Shown: positions 54,343 to 64,000 of the stretch, one piece after another
How positions within the stretch are numbered: position 1 is the first letter of the stretch
Layout: the number at the start of each line of letters is the position of its first letter
Assembly (NCBI RefSeq): GCF_000759445.1
Contig: NZ_JRMB01000003.1
Location: forward strand, 218,501-282,500
Length of the DNA stretch: 64,000 bases
Direction: 5' to 3'
DNA from: Pseudomonas lutea
Lineage (GTDB): Bacteria > Pseudomonadota > Gammaproteobacteria > Pseudomonadales > Pseudomonadaceae
Translations under genes and position numbers: made by a program
Notes under the pieces: model-generated
Seen by the model: only the letters and a program-made list of their open reading frames with translations
Told to the model about the DNA's origin: nothing
The model's database searches: none

Positions 54343-56664
54343 ATGACCCGATCCCGCACCCCGAAAAAATCCCCCAAACCCACCAACAGCCGGCTGCGCA
54401 GCCTGTTGGGCTGGGCCCTGAAACTCAGTCTCGTCGGGCTGGTGATCCTTGGCTGCTTCGCCGTTTACCTGGACTCCATCGTTCAGGAGAAATTCTCCGG
54501 CAAGCGCTGGACCATCCCGGCCAAAGTCTACGCACGACCGTTGGAGCTCTTCGTTGGGCAAAAGCTGTCACGCGACGACTTTCTTCTGGAGCTCGATGCA
54601 CTGGGCTACCGCCGCGAGGGCGTAGCCAACGGTCCCGGCGCTGCGTCGGTGAACGGCAATACCGTAGACCTCAACACCCGTGGCTTCCAGTTTTACGAAG
54701 GTGCTGATCCGGCGCAGCAGATTCGCGTGCGCTTCTCCGGCGATTACGTGGCGGAGCTGGCCGCGGCCAATGGCGCCAAGCTTGCCGTTGCGCGTCTCGA
54801 GCCGCTGATGATTGGCGGCCTGTATCCGAAGAACCTCGAAGACCGCATCCTGATCAAGCTCGACCAGGCGCCTCCTTATTTGCTCGACACGCTCGTCACG
54901 GTTGAAGATCGGGATTTCTACCATCATTTCGGCGTATCCCCGAAGGGCATCGTACGGGCTTTCTGGATCAACGCATCTGCCGGTCAGATGCGTCAGGGCG
55001 GGTCGACGCTGACTCAGCAATTGGTCAAGAACTTTTACCTGACCAATGAGCGCAGCATCACGCGCAAGCTGACAGAAGCGATGATGGCTGTACTGCTGGA
55101 AATCCATTACAGCAAGCAGGAAATCCTTGAGGCCTACCTCAACGAAGTGTTCGTCGGGCAGGACGGGCAGCGCGCAGTTCACGGCTTTGGCCTGGCGAGT
55201 CAGTACTTCTTCAGCCAGCCGTTGTCTGAGCTGAAACTGCATCAAGTCGCTTTGTTGGTCGGTCTGGTCAAGGGGCCTTCCTATTACAATCCCCGTCGCA
55301 ACCCGGATCGTGCGCTGGAGCGGCGCAATCTGGTCCTCGACCTGCTGGAGCAGCAGGGCGTGGCGACAGCGGAAGTCGTAGCGGCAGCGAAGAAAATGCC
55401 GTTGGGTGTGACCAAAACCGGCTCGCTGGCTGACAGTTCGTTCCCGGATTTCCTCGATCTGGTCAAACGCCAATTGCGTCAGGATTACCGTGACGAAGAC
55501 TTGACCGAAGAAGGGCTGCGGATCTTCACCAGCTTCGACCCGATTCTGCAGATGAAATCCGAAGCAGCGGTGCGCGAAAGCTTCGCCAAAATATCGGGCC
55601 GCAAAGGCGCCGACGAGATGGAAACGGCCATGGTCGTGACCAATCCGGAAACCGGCGAAGTCCAGGCACTGATTGGCAGCCGTCAGGCCGGGTTCGCCGG
55701 TTTCAATCGGGCGCTGGATGCCGTTCGCCCGATCGGCTCGTTGGTAAAGCCGGCCATTTACCTGACCGCTCTTGAACGTCCGCAGCAGTATTCGCTGACC
55801 AGTTGGATTCCGGACGAGCCCTTTCAGGTGAAAGGCGCCGACGGCCAGATCTGGAAGCCCCAGAACTACGACCACAAAGCCCACGGCAATATTTTCCTGT
55901 ATCAGGGGCTGGCGCATTCCTACAACCTGTCCAGTGCGAAACTGGGACTGGACCTGGGCATTCCGAACGTATTCAAGACACTCACCAAGCTGGGTGTGAC
56001 CCGCGAGTGGCCTGCCTTCCCGTCGATGTTGCTGGGCGCCGGCGCGCTCACCCCGATCGAAGTCGCAACCATGTACCAGACCATTGCCAGCGGTGGCTTC
56101 AACACGCCGCTGCGGGGGATTCGCAGTGTTCTGACTGCCGAAGGTGAGCCGCTCAAGCGTTATCCGTTCCAGATTCAGCAACGTTTCGACCCTGGCTCGA
56201 TCTATCTTCTGCAGAACGCCATGCAGCGGGTGATGCGAGAAGGCACGGGTAAGTCGGTGTACAACGTCCTGCCAGCGACGCTGAATCTGGCGGGCAAGTC
56301 GGGGACTACCAACGATTCACGCGACAGTTGGTTTGCCGGATTCAGCCAGGATTTGCTGGCGATCGTGTGGATGGGCCGCGACGACAACGGCAAGACGCCT
56401 TTCACCGGTGCTACCGGTGCTTTGCAGATATGGACCAGCTTCATGAAAAAGGCCGATCCCCTTCCGCTGGACATGGCCATGCCCGACAACGTGGTGCAAG
56501 CCTGGGTCAACGCCAGCACGGGACAAGGCACTGACGCGAGCTGCCCGAATGCCGTACAGATGCCGTATATTCGCGGCAGTGAGCCGCAACCCGGTCCGAC
56601 CTGCGGCGGGCCTGCAGCGCCTGCCGATTCGGTGATGGATTGGGTCAAGGGCTGGTTGAATTAA
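54343..56664 (+). CDS. mrcB: Penicillin-binding protein 1B (bifunctional transglycosylase-transpeptidase)
   Basis: 773 residues. A short basic cytoplasmic tail, one membrane helix (about 22-44), a UB2H-like domain (about 60-150), a GT51 transglycosylase with catalytic Glu188 (VEDRDFYHHFG), and a transpeptidase with Ser466-x-x-Lys469 (GSLVKP), SYN and Lys652-Ser-Gly. It makes peptidoglycan in the periplasm, probably activated by an LpoB-like lipoprotein. The next gene is a TPR lipoprotein. Confidence 0.95.
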   Translation: MTRSRTPKKSPKPTNSRLRSLLGWALKLSLVGLVILGCFAVYLDSIVQEKFSGKRWTIPAKVYARPLELFVGQKLSRDDFLLELDALGYRREGVANGPGAASVNGNTVDLNTRGFQFYEGADPAQQIRVRFSGDYVAELAAANGAKLAVARLEPLMIGGLYPKNLEDRILIKLDQAPPYLLDTLVTVEDRDFYHHFGVSPKGIVRAFWINASAGQMRQGGSTLTQQLVKNFYLTNERSITRKLTEAMMAVLLEIHYSKQEILEAYLNEVFVGQDGQRAVHGFGLASQYFFSQPLSELKLHQVALLVGLVKGPSYYNPRRNPDRALERRNLVLDLLEQQGVATAEVVAAAKKMPLGVTKTGSLADSSFPDFLDLVKRQLRQDYRDEDLTEEGLRIFTSFDPILQMKSEAAVRESFAKISGRKGADEMETAMVVTNPETGEVQALIGSRQAGFAGFNRALDAVRPIGSLVKPAIYLTALERPQQYSLTSWIPDEPFQVKGADGQIWKPQNYDHKAHGNIFLYQGLAHSYNLSSAKLGLDLGIPNVFKTLTKLGVTREWPAFPSMLLGAGALTPIEVATMYQTIASGGFNTPLRGIRSVLTAEGEPLKRYPFQIQQRFDPGSIYLLQNAMQRVMREGTGKSVYNVLPATLNLAGKSGTTNDSRDSWFAGFSQDLLAIVWMGRDDNGKTPFTGATGALQIWTSFMKKADPLPLDMAMPDNVVQAWVNASTGQGTDASCPNAVQMPYIRGSEPQPGPTCGGPAAPADSVMDWVKGWLN

Positions 56665-56695
56665 GCCTTATCGAATCAAGCAAAGAGGATGTGAC

Positions 56696-57451
56696 GTGAA
56701 CAAGTGGTGGATTCCGGCTGTAACGGCTCTGGCTTTGCTCAACGGCTGCGCGTCCCAGACGCGCAGCGCTATTCCGGTGGTCGACTCAGGGTCGCGCGTT
56801 TCCAACGGCGAGCGTGTGTCTTCAAACCGTAACAACACCTACCGAGCGCCGGTTCAGACGCCGTCGCAGTCGCAGGCCATTCAGGAAGATTCCGGTGTGA
56901 CGGTGATGGTGCCTGGTGGCGCCAACGCGAGCGGTGCGCCTATCTCTACCTTCGTGCCGCCAGCCTCGGCCCCGATCAGCACGGCCCCGATCGATACCTC
57001 GCCGGTCAGCCCGGCGCCGGCCAACAATACCTACACGCCGCCGGCCGCCACCGGTAGCACCTACAACATGCCTGCCTCGGCACCAACGGGCATTCCGTCG
57101 GCGTCCAGTGGCGGGCTGTCGGAAGATGAGCAGCTCGACGGCCCGGTGCTGGCCTTGCTGACCACCGCCCAGCAGCAACAGTCCGGTGGCGATCTCAATG
57201 GTGCAGCTTCGAGCCTTGAGCGCGCGCAGCGTGTCGCCCCCCGCGAGCCGCAGGTCTTGTATCGACTGGCGCAAGTGCGGTTGGCGCAGGGGGATGCGCC
57301 CCAGGCTGAGCAGCTGGCGCGTCGTGGCCTTACCTATGCAAACGGTCGCGCCAGCCTTCAAGCCAGCCTCTGGGGTCTGATCGCTCAGTCACGTGAAAAA
57401 CAGGGTGACGCTGCCGGCGCAGCACTGGCTCGGCAGAAAGCCAATGGATAA
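56696..57451 (+). CDS. TPR-domain lipoprotein next to mrcB
   Basis: 251 residues from a GTG at 56696 (GAGGAT upstream). Signal with lipobox LNGC (Cys18), a long Pro/Ala/Ser-rich linker (about 40-140), then tetratricopeptide-like helices (LTTAQQQQSGGDLNGAASSLERAQRVAP ... LAQGDAPQAEQLARRG). The place just after mrcB and the architecture resemble the P. aeruginosa activator of PBP1b, LpoP; that assignment is inference. Overlaps the next gene by 8 bases. Confidence 0.75.
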   Translation: MNKWWIPAVTALALLNGCASQTRSAIPVVDSGSRVSNGERVSSNRNNTYRAPVQTPSQSQAIQEDSGVTVMVPGGANASGAPISTFVPPASAPISTAPIDTSPVSPAPANNTYTPPAATGSTYNMPASAPTGIPSASSGGLSEDEQLDGPVLALLTTAQQQQSGGDLNGAASSLERAQRVAPREPQVLYRLAQVRLAQGDAPQAEQLARRGLTYANGRASLQASLWGLIAQSREKQGDAAGAALARQKANG

Positions 57452-57773
57452 ACGCCTGCCGACCATCGCAGATCAATTACTGTTGATCGAGCGCGAATTG
57501 CGAGTACTGGGATGGTGGAAAGAAGTGCCCCCCAGCGACGAAGCGCTGTCGAGCCGTGAGCCTTTTTGCGTCGACACGCTGGATTTCGACCAGTGGCTGC
57601 AATGGATCTTTCTGCCGCGCATGAAGACCATTCTTGAGCAGGACCTGACCTTGCCCACAGCATCGGGCATTCTTGAAATGGCGCAGATGGTCTACGCCGG
57701 CAATGCTCGAGAAACCGCCACTCTGCTGGGGCTGCTGAGGGACTTTGACCGGCTTATCACCGAGTCTGCCTGA
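57444..57773 (+). CDS. YqcC-family protein
   Basis: 109 residues from the ATG at 57444, overlapping the TPR lipoprotein stop. Conserved W and F residues (GWWKEVPPSDEAL, PFCVDTLDFDQWLQWIFLPRM) match the DUF446/YqcC family, of unknown function. Cytosolic, all helical by eye. Ends three bases before the convergent DUF4124 gene. Confidence 0.82.
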   Translation: MDKRLPTIADQLLLIERELRVLGWWKEVPPSDEALSSREPFCVDTLDFDQWLQWIFLPRMKTILEQDLTLPTASGILEMAQMVYAGNARETATLLGLLRDFDRLITESA

Positions 57774-57776
57774 GCC

Positions 57777-58205
57777 TCAGTTGCACTGATCGTCGAGGTA
57801 CTGCTTGACCTCGGCGATGCGGCCCTGGCGTTCTTCTTCGGTAAAGCGCCTGAACTCCCCGTTCACTTCCTGTCGTACCCGCGGGTTGTTTTGCAACTGC
57901 GCGAGGTTGGTGCGCTGTTCCTCACAAATCTCTTTACGCTTGGCCTCTTGGGCCGCGACCTGCTTCCTCACTTTGGCATCAACCGCTTCCTGCTCCCGCG
58001 CGCCTTCCTGATTCTGTGGCGGCGGGGCAGGGGATGCGCTGACCGGTTTGCCAGTATCGATTTCCTCCGCTGTCTGCCCGGCAGGAGGCTGCGCGTCAAA
58101 ATGCGTCACTCCCTGGGCGTCGACCCATTTATATACCTGCGCTGCCTGGCTGGTGGTCTGACCCAGGGCAAGTGTCAGCGTCGCTGCAAGAATCATCCAG
58201 CGCAT
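57777..58205 (-). CDS. DUF4124-domain secreted protein
   Basis: 142 residues with a signal peptide (cleavage near SQA-AQ). A DUF4124 domain (VYKWVDAQGVTHFDAQPP) is followed by a Pro-rich linker and a Lys/Glu/Arg-rich helix (roughly 72-125). Role unknown; such proteins are periplasmic. It is divergent from the ilv operon. Confidence 0.8.
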   Translation of the reverse strand: MRWMILAATLTLALGQTTSQAAQVYKWVDAQGVTHFDAQPPAGQTAEEIDTGKPVSASPAPPPQNQEGAREQEAVDAKVRKQVAAQEAKRKEICEEQRTNLAQLQNNPRVRQEVNGEFRRFTEEERQGRIAEVKQYLDDQCN

Positions 58206-58616
58206 TCCCGGTTCCTTACGTCTGTGGCAATGGCCGGAAACCTATCACAAGCGCGGCGCAACGACCTCATTCGGTGCCTTTTAACGAGCCGCGGACGAAG
58301 AAAGCGCATCGATGACTTGACTTGAGGGGGGCGAATCCGAACAATCCAAAGTTCGCTGTAGAGGGACTGCCAGAAGCAGACCGTCTCGGTAGATCATGAG
58401 GCGCACACCCGCGCCGACCCGTAACACCCGCAACGCGTTACCTCGCGCTGGGTGGGAAGACCCCGAAACACGTACAGGGGCGATCCCAATACTTGCTCAG
58501 TCAGTGCTGACGTAGTCGGCGACCACCGTCGCTCATGCTCTGCTTTGCAGTAAACCTATTAAGACCCGTCTCCTCGCTTGTGTGGACGGTATTCTGGCGT
58601 TTTAGAGGTGAACAAC
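58206..58616 (+). promoter_or_regulatory. Leader and promoter region of ilvIHC
   Basis: 411 bases. A small open frame of 34 codons starts at the ATG at 58533 and overlaps the ilvI start, ending after it; it has eight Leu or Val among the first 19 codons, but no clear RBS and could be chance. AGAGGTGA precedes the ilvI GTG. No intrinsic terminator is seen inside the region, so attenuation is not supported. Confidence 0.4.
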
Positions 58617-60341
58617 GTGGAGCTTTTATCTGGCGCTGAAATGGTCGTCCGCTTTTTGCGTGACGAAGGCGTAGAGCACATCTACGGGTACCCCGGCGGT
58701 GCCCTCCTGCATATATATGACGCGCTGTTCAAAGAACCGGCTGTGAGCCACATCCTCGTTCGTCACGAACAGGCCGCAACTCACATGGCTGACGGCTACG
58801 CCCGCGCCACCGGCAAGGCAGGTGTTGTGCTGGTGACTTCCGGTCCAGGCGCAACAAACGCCATCACCGGTATTGCGACCGCCTACATGGATTCGATTCC
58901 GATGGTGGTGCTGTCCGGCCAGGTCCCGAGCAATATGGTCGGTACCGACGCGTTCCAGGAAACCGACATGATCGGTATCTCCCGGCCAATCGTGAAGCAC
59001 AGCTTCATGATCAAGCATCCATCGGAAATCCCGGAAGTCCTGAAAAAGGCGTTCTACCTGGCGCAGTCCGGCCGTCCTGGTCCTGTCGTTGTCGATATCC
59101 CGAAAGACATGACCAATCCGGCTGAGAAATTCGAATATATCTTTCCCAAGAAAGCCAAGCTGCGTTCCTACAGCCCGGCGGTGCGCGGCCACTCGGGCCA
59201 GATCCGCAAGGCGGTGGAAATGCTGGTCGCCGCCAAGCGTCCGGTCATCTACGCGGGCGGCGGTGTGATCATGGGCAACGGTTCGGCGCAGTTGACCGAA
59301 CTGGCGCAGCAATTGAATGCGCCCGTCACCAACACGCTGATGGGGTTGGGCGCCTACCCGGGCACTGATCGCCAATTCGTCGGCATGTTGGGCATGCACG
59401 GCAGCTACACGGCAAACCTTGCGATGCACCACGCTGACGTGATCCTCGCGGTAGGGGCTCGTTTTGATGATCGCGTGATCAATGGCCCGGCCAAGTTCTG
59501 CCCCAACGCAAAAATCATTCACGTGGACATCGATCCTGCGTCGATCTCCAAGACCATCAAGGCCGACGTGCCCATCGTCGGCCCGGTCGAAAGCGTGCTG
59601 ACCGAGATGTTTGCTACCCTCAAAGAGCTCGCTGAAAGCCCGAACAAGGACTCTGTGGCGACCTGGTGGAAGCAGATTGATGAATGGCGCGCCGGCGGCG
59701 AACTGTTCCCGTACAACCGCGGCGACGGCAGCGTCATCAAGCCGCAGACGGTAATCGAAACACTGTGCGAGGTGACCAACGGTGATGCCTACGTGACGTC
59801 CGACGTGGGGCAGCACCAGATGTTCGCGGCCCAGTATTACCGCTTCAACAAACCCAATCGCTGGATCAACTCCGGCGGTCTCGGCACGATGGGCTTTGGC
59901 TTGCCGGCTGCGATGGGCGTTGCGCTGAGTTTTCCGAATGACAACGTCGCCTGCGTCACGGGCGAGGGCAGCATTCAGATGAACATCCAGGAGCTGTCGA
60001 CGTGTCTGCAGTACAACCTGCCGGTCAAGATTATCCTGCTCAACAACGGTGTGCTCGGCATGGTCCGCCAATGGCAGGACATGAGCTACAGCGGCCGTCA
60101 CTCGCACTCCTACATGGAGTCGCTCCCTGACTTCGTAAAGTTGGTCGAAGCGTACGGGCATGTGGGCATGCGCATCACCGACCTGAAGGATTTGAAGCCG
60201 ATGATGGAAGAAGCGTTCGCCATGAAAGATCGCCTGGTGTTTCTTGATATCAAGGTCGACGTCGGCGAGCACGTCTACCCGATGCAGATCCGAGACGGGT
60301 CCATGCGTGACATGTGGCTGAGCAAGACGGAGCGGACATAA
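58617..60341 (+). CDS. ilvI: Acetolactate synthase large subunit
   Basis: 574 residues from the GTG at 58617 (AGAGGTGA 5 bases upstream). ThDP enzyme with catalytic Glu51 ([14 protein letters not shown]), a central FAD-like domain, and the C-terminal Mg-ThDP motif, read here GEGSIQMN rather than the usual GDGS, as I recall for pseudomonads. It condenses pyruvate with pyruvate or 2-oxobutanoate, the first shared step of valine, leucine and isoleucine synthesis. ilvH follows after 2 bases. Confidence 0.95.
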   Translation: MELLSGAEMVVRFLRDEGVEHIYGYPGGALLHIYDALFKEPAVSHILVRHEQAATHMADGYARATGKAGVVLVTSGPGATNAITGIATAYMDSIPMVVLSGQVPSNMVGTDAFQETDMIGISRPIVKHSFMIKHPSEIPEVLKKAFYLAQSGRPGPVVVDIPKDMTNPAEKFEYIFPKKAKLRSYSPAVRGHSGQIRKAVEMLVAAKRPVIYAGGGVIMGNGSAQLTELAQQLNAPVTNTLMGLGAYPGTDRQFVGMLGMHGSYTANLAMHHADVILAVGARFDDRVINGPAKFCPNAKIIHVDIDPASISKTIKADVPIVGPVESVLTEMFATLKELAESPNKDSVATWWKQIDEWRAGGELFPYNRGDGSVIKPQTVIETLCEVTNGDAYVTSDVGQHQMFAAQYYRFNKPNRWINSGGLGTMGFGLPAAMGVALSFPNDNVACVTGEGSIQMNIQELSTCLQYNLPVKIILLNNGVLGMVRQWQDMSYSGRHSHSYMESLPDFVKLVEAYGHVGMRITDLKDLKPMMEEAFAMKDRLVFLDIKVDVGEHVYPMQIRDGSMRDMWLSKTERT

Positions 60342-60343
60342 CC

Positions 60344-61898
<1,555 letters not shown>

Positions 61899-61922
61899 GA
61901 TCACAGATCAGGTTCCTGCATG

Positions 61923-61952
61923 AAAAAACGCGGCCCTCGGGTCGCGTTTTTT
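61923..61952 (+). terminator. Intrinsic terminator of ilvIHC
   Basis: Stem AAAAAACGCG (61923-61932) with CGCGTTTTTT (61943-61952), a 10-base loop and a T run, 25 bases after the ilvC stop. Confidence 0.88.
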
Positions 61953-62045
61953 CGTTGTGAGGACTCATCTGGTATAAAGCTGCATCGTTTGTCGGCCCAA
62001 GGCCACAAGCATTTGTCGAAATTCTTTAGCTGCAAGGTATTGTCC

Positions 62046-62894
62046 ATGAGCGAACGTTCCGAAGAGCCGAACAAGGCATCTGACGCCGAAAGCCTGCTAC
62101 CCATCGATGAACATATTGAAGAGGGCCATGACGCCGAAGGGCGCAAGGTTCGCCATCGCGGCATTTATCTGCTGCCTAATCTCTTCACGACGGCCAATCT
62201 GTTTGCCGGTTTCTACGCGATCATCAGCGCAATGAGTGCGCAAAGTGCGATGAGTGCCGGTGATCAGCTAGGTGCCAGCAAATACTTCGCGTTCTCCGCG
62301 ATCGCTATTTTCGTGGCAATGGTGCTCGACGGGCTTGATGGCCGAGTCGCGCGAATGACCAATACCCAGAGCGCATTCGGCGCCGAGTACGATTCGCTGT
62401 CCGACATGGTCGCGTTTGGCGTGGCGCCCGCGTTGCTGGCATTCGGCTGGGCACTCGGGGACATGGGCAAAGTCGGCTGGATGGTCGCGTTCATCTACGT
62501 CGCAGGCGCTGCATTGCGTCTGGCCCGCTTCAATACCCAGGTTGGCAAGGCTGATAAGCGTTACTTCATCGGGCTGGCCAGTCCGGCCGCCGCTGGCGTG
62601 GTGGCGGGCACCGTTTGGGCGTTCAGTGATTACGGGATTCAGGGGTCCAAGCTGTCCTTTCTGGTCGCGCTGTTGGTCGCCGCAGCCGGGATGCTGATGG
62701 TCAGCAACATCAAGTACAACAGCTTCAAGGAGCTGGACCTCAAAGGGCGTGTGCCTTTTGTGGCAATCCTCGCCGTGGTCCTGGTGTTCGCCGTGGTGTT
62801 CAGCGACCCGCCGCGCATTTTGCTGCTTATCTTCCTCGGCTACGCAGCGTCCGGTCCTATTCAATACCTGCTGCGTCTGCGTCGCCAGAGGTAG
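62046..62894 (+). CDS. pssA: CDP-diacylglycerol-serine O-phosphatidyltransferase
   Basis: 282 residues from the ATG at 62046; a longer frame to 61920 would pass through the ilvC terminator. About seven membrane helices. The CDP-alcohol phosphatidyltransferase signature D-G-x2-A-R-x8-G-x3-D-x3-D is met in DGLDGRVAR-...-AEYDSLSD. It makes phosphatidylserine, the precursor of phosphatidylethanolamine, in the inner membrane. Confidence 0.94.
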   Translation: MSERSEEPNKASDAESLLPIDEHIEEGHDAEGRKVRHRGIYLLPNLFTTANLFAGFYAIISAMSAQSAMSAGDQLGASKYFAFSAIAIFVAMVLDGLDGRVARMTNTQSAFGAEYDSLSDMVAFGVAPALLAFGWALGDMGKVGWMVAFIYVAGAALRLARFNTQVGKADKRYFIGLASPAAAGVVAGTVWAFSDYGIQGSKLSFLVALLVAAAGMLMVSNIKYNSFKELDLKGRVPFVAILAVVLVFAVVFSDPPRILLLIFLGYAASGPIQYLLRLRRQR

Positions 62895-62918
62895 TTCATC
62901 CACCTCCATTTACCGCAT

Positions 62919-62961
62919 ACTCCGTAGCTATAGATGCTTCAGTTCTCTATAGCTGCGGAGT
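62919..62961 (+). promoter_or_regulatory. Inverted repeat that buries the msrP ribosome-binding site
   Basis: Bases 62919-62934 pair with 62946-62961 over 16 bp (one G-U) around an 11-base loop. The GGAG at 62957-62960 lies in the right arm, 5 bases before the msrP ATG at 62966, so folding would hide the ribosome-binding site. No T run follows, so it is not a normal terminator. It could be a translational switch or a DNA operator palindrome. Confidence 0.7.
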
Positions 62962-62965
62962 CATC

Positions 62966-63979
62966 ATGATCATCAAAATACCTTCCAGATCCGATTGCAA
63001 AGAATCGGACGTCACTCCCGAATCCTTTTATCTGTCACGTCGAGCATTGCTCGGCAGTTCCCTTGCAGGATTGGCCGTTAGCGCAATCCCTGGCTGGGCA
63101 AATGCTGAGGAAGCCTCGCGTTACGCCGACGTCGAAGCCGGCGCTGCGCCTGAGTGGTTCAAAGGCAAATTGCCTACAACCAAGTGGCAAGCCGTCACCG
63201 TCCAGGGTGAGACGATCACACCATTCAAGGATGCAACGCACTACAACAATTTCTATGAGTTCGGCACTGATAAAGGTGACCCGGCGCAAAACGCGGGCTC
63301 CTTGAAGACGGAGCCGTGGAGCGTTGTCATCGACGGCGAGGTAGCCAAGCCAGGGCGTTATGCACTGGAAGACTTCATGAAGCCTTATCAGTTGGAGGAG
63401 CGTATCTATCGTCTGCGCTGCGTAGAGGCGTGGTCGATGGTGATCCCATGGCTCGGATTTCCGATCTCTGAACTGCTCAAACAAGTTGAGCCGACTGCCA
63501 ATGCGAAATACATCCGCTTCGAAACGCTGCAGGATCCGAAGACTATGCCCGGTCAGCGCTCAGGCTTTGCGTTAATCGATTGGCCCTATGTTGAAGGGCT
63601 GCGCCTGGACGAAGCGATGAATCCTCTCGCAATCCTGGCAGTGGGTATGTATGGGCGAGAGCTGCCCAACCAGAACGGCGCGCCGCTGCGTCTGGTGGTC
63701 CCGTGGAAATACGGTTTCAAGAGTGTGAAGTCGATTGTGCGCATAAGCCTGACCAGCGAGCAGCCGAAGACTACCTGGCAAAGCATCGCGTCGAGCGAGT
63801 ACGGTTTTTATGCCAACGTTAACCCGACGGTAGACCATCCCCGGTGGACCCAGGCTCATGAGCGGCGGCTTCCGAGCGGCCTGTTCAGTCCGAACATCCG
63901 CCAGACCGAGATGTTCAATGGGTACGGAGAGCAGGTTGCCTCTCTTTATACCGGGCTCGACCTACGGAAAAACTATTGA
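62966..63979 (+). CDS. msrP: MsrP, periplasmic molybdopterin methionine sulfoxide reductase
   Basis: 337 residues. A twin-arginine signal (SRRALLGSS at residues 24-32) targets the folded cofactor protein to the periplasm. The molybdopterin Cys is at 152 ([11 protein letters not shown]), and the sulfite-oxidase-like fold continues with [12 protein letters not shown]. With the haem membrane protein MsrQ it repairs methionine sulfoxide on envelope proteins. Its stop overlaps the msrQ start (TGATG). Confidence 0.95.
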   Translation: MIIKIPSRSDCKESDVTPESFYLSRRALLGSSLAGLAVSAIPGWANAEEASRYADVEAGAAPEWFKGKLPTTKWQAVTVQGETITPFKDATHYNNFYEFGTDKGDPAQNAGSLKTEPWSVVIDGEVAKPGRYALEDFMKPYQLEERIYRLRCVEAWSMVIPWLGFPISELLKQVEPTANAKYIRFETLQDPKTMPGQRSGFALIDWPYVEGLRLDEAMNPLAILAVGMYGRELPNQNGAPLRLVVPWKYGFKSVKSIVRISLTSEQPKTTWQSIASSEYGFYANVNPTVDHPRWTQAHERRLPSGLFSPNIRQTEMFNGYGEQVASLYTGLDLRKNY

Positions 63980-64000
63980 TGCGTTTCATGTACTGGCGGG
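63979..64000 (+). CDS. msrQ: MsrQ, first residues only
   Basis: Only M-R-F-M-Y-W-R is in the window. The ATG overlaps the msrP stop, as expected for the msrPQ operon, so the gene runs past the right edge. Identity is inferred from context. Confidence 0.7.

Overview
The window is a stretch of chromosome from a Pseudomonas (sensu stricto). Four things point there: the gene order msrP-pssA-ilvCHI ... mrcB ... dksA-gluQ-cbrA-cbrB-crcZ-pcnB-folK-panB-panC-pgi, which I recall from P. aeruginosa PA4692-PA4732; a CbrAB/CrcZ module; a PrrF-type iron small RNA; and dense Pseudomonas REP elements. A full Lap adhesin system argues for the fluorescens/putida side of the genus rather than P. aeruginosa. 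I do not assign a species.

Bases 1-23.5 kb are a biofilm/secretion region. At the left edge are the 3' end of an HlyD-type adaptor gene and a TolC-type gene, facing a glycosyltransferase. Then come lapG (periplasmic protease) and lapD (c-di-GMP receptor), a small lipoprotein gene, a repeat-rich gap, a 112-residue gene of unknown role, the 3427-residue adhesin lapA, and, divergent from it, the exporter lapE-lapB-lapC. Expected logic: LapEBC exports LapA, LapA is held in the outer membrane by its N-terminus, LapG cuts it at the TAAG site (residues 107-110), and LapD bound to c-di-GMP sequesters LapG. A near-perfect FleQ-box match lies between lapA and lapE.

23.5-35 kb is a looser region. It holds a 1.2 kb block of REP elements and three tandem ~305 bp units that each carry a copy of the 3' end of the adjacent DUF2845 gene, then an AsmA-like envelope protein, an rRNA-methyltransferase-like gene, mgtA behind a long leader, a thiolase and a small membrane protein.

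35-50 kb is conserved core: pgi, panC-panB, folK, pcnB, the crcZ RNA with a sigma-54 promoter and phased candidate CbrB half-sites, cbrB, cbrA, cbrX, gluQ, dksA, an aminotransferase, sfsA and a Rieske protein. panD, which sits between panC and pgi in P. aeruginosa, is absent here.

50-64 kb carries a deoC-like gene with an active-site change, a prrF RNA under a Fur box, small genes of unknown role, a kinase/P-loop fusion, mrcB, a TPR lipoprotein, the ilvIHC operon, pssA and msrP with the first bases of msrQ. The msrP ribosome-binding site lies inside a 16-bp inverted repeat, the most unusual regulatory structure I found. I saw no tRNA, rRNA, CRISPR array, prophage or intact transposase, and no wholly unfamiliar multi-gene system. 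The novelty candidates are local: the msrP hairpin, the DUF2845-tail tandem array, the DeoC substitution and the adhesin architecture.
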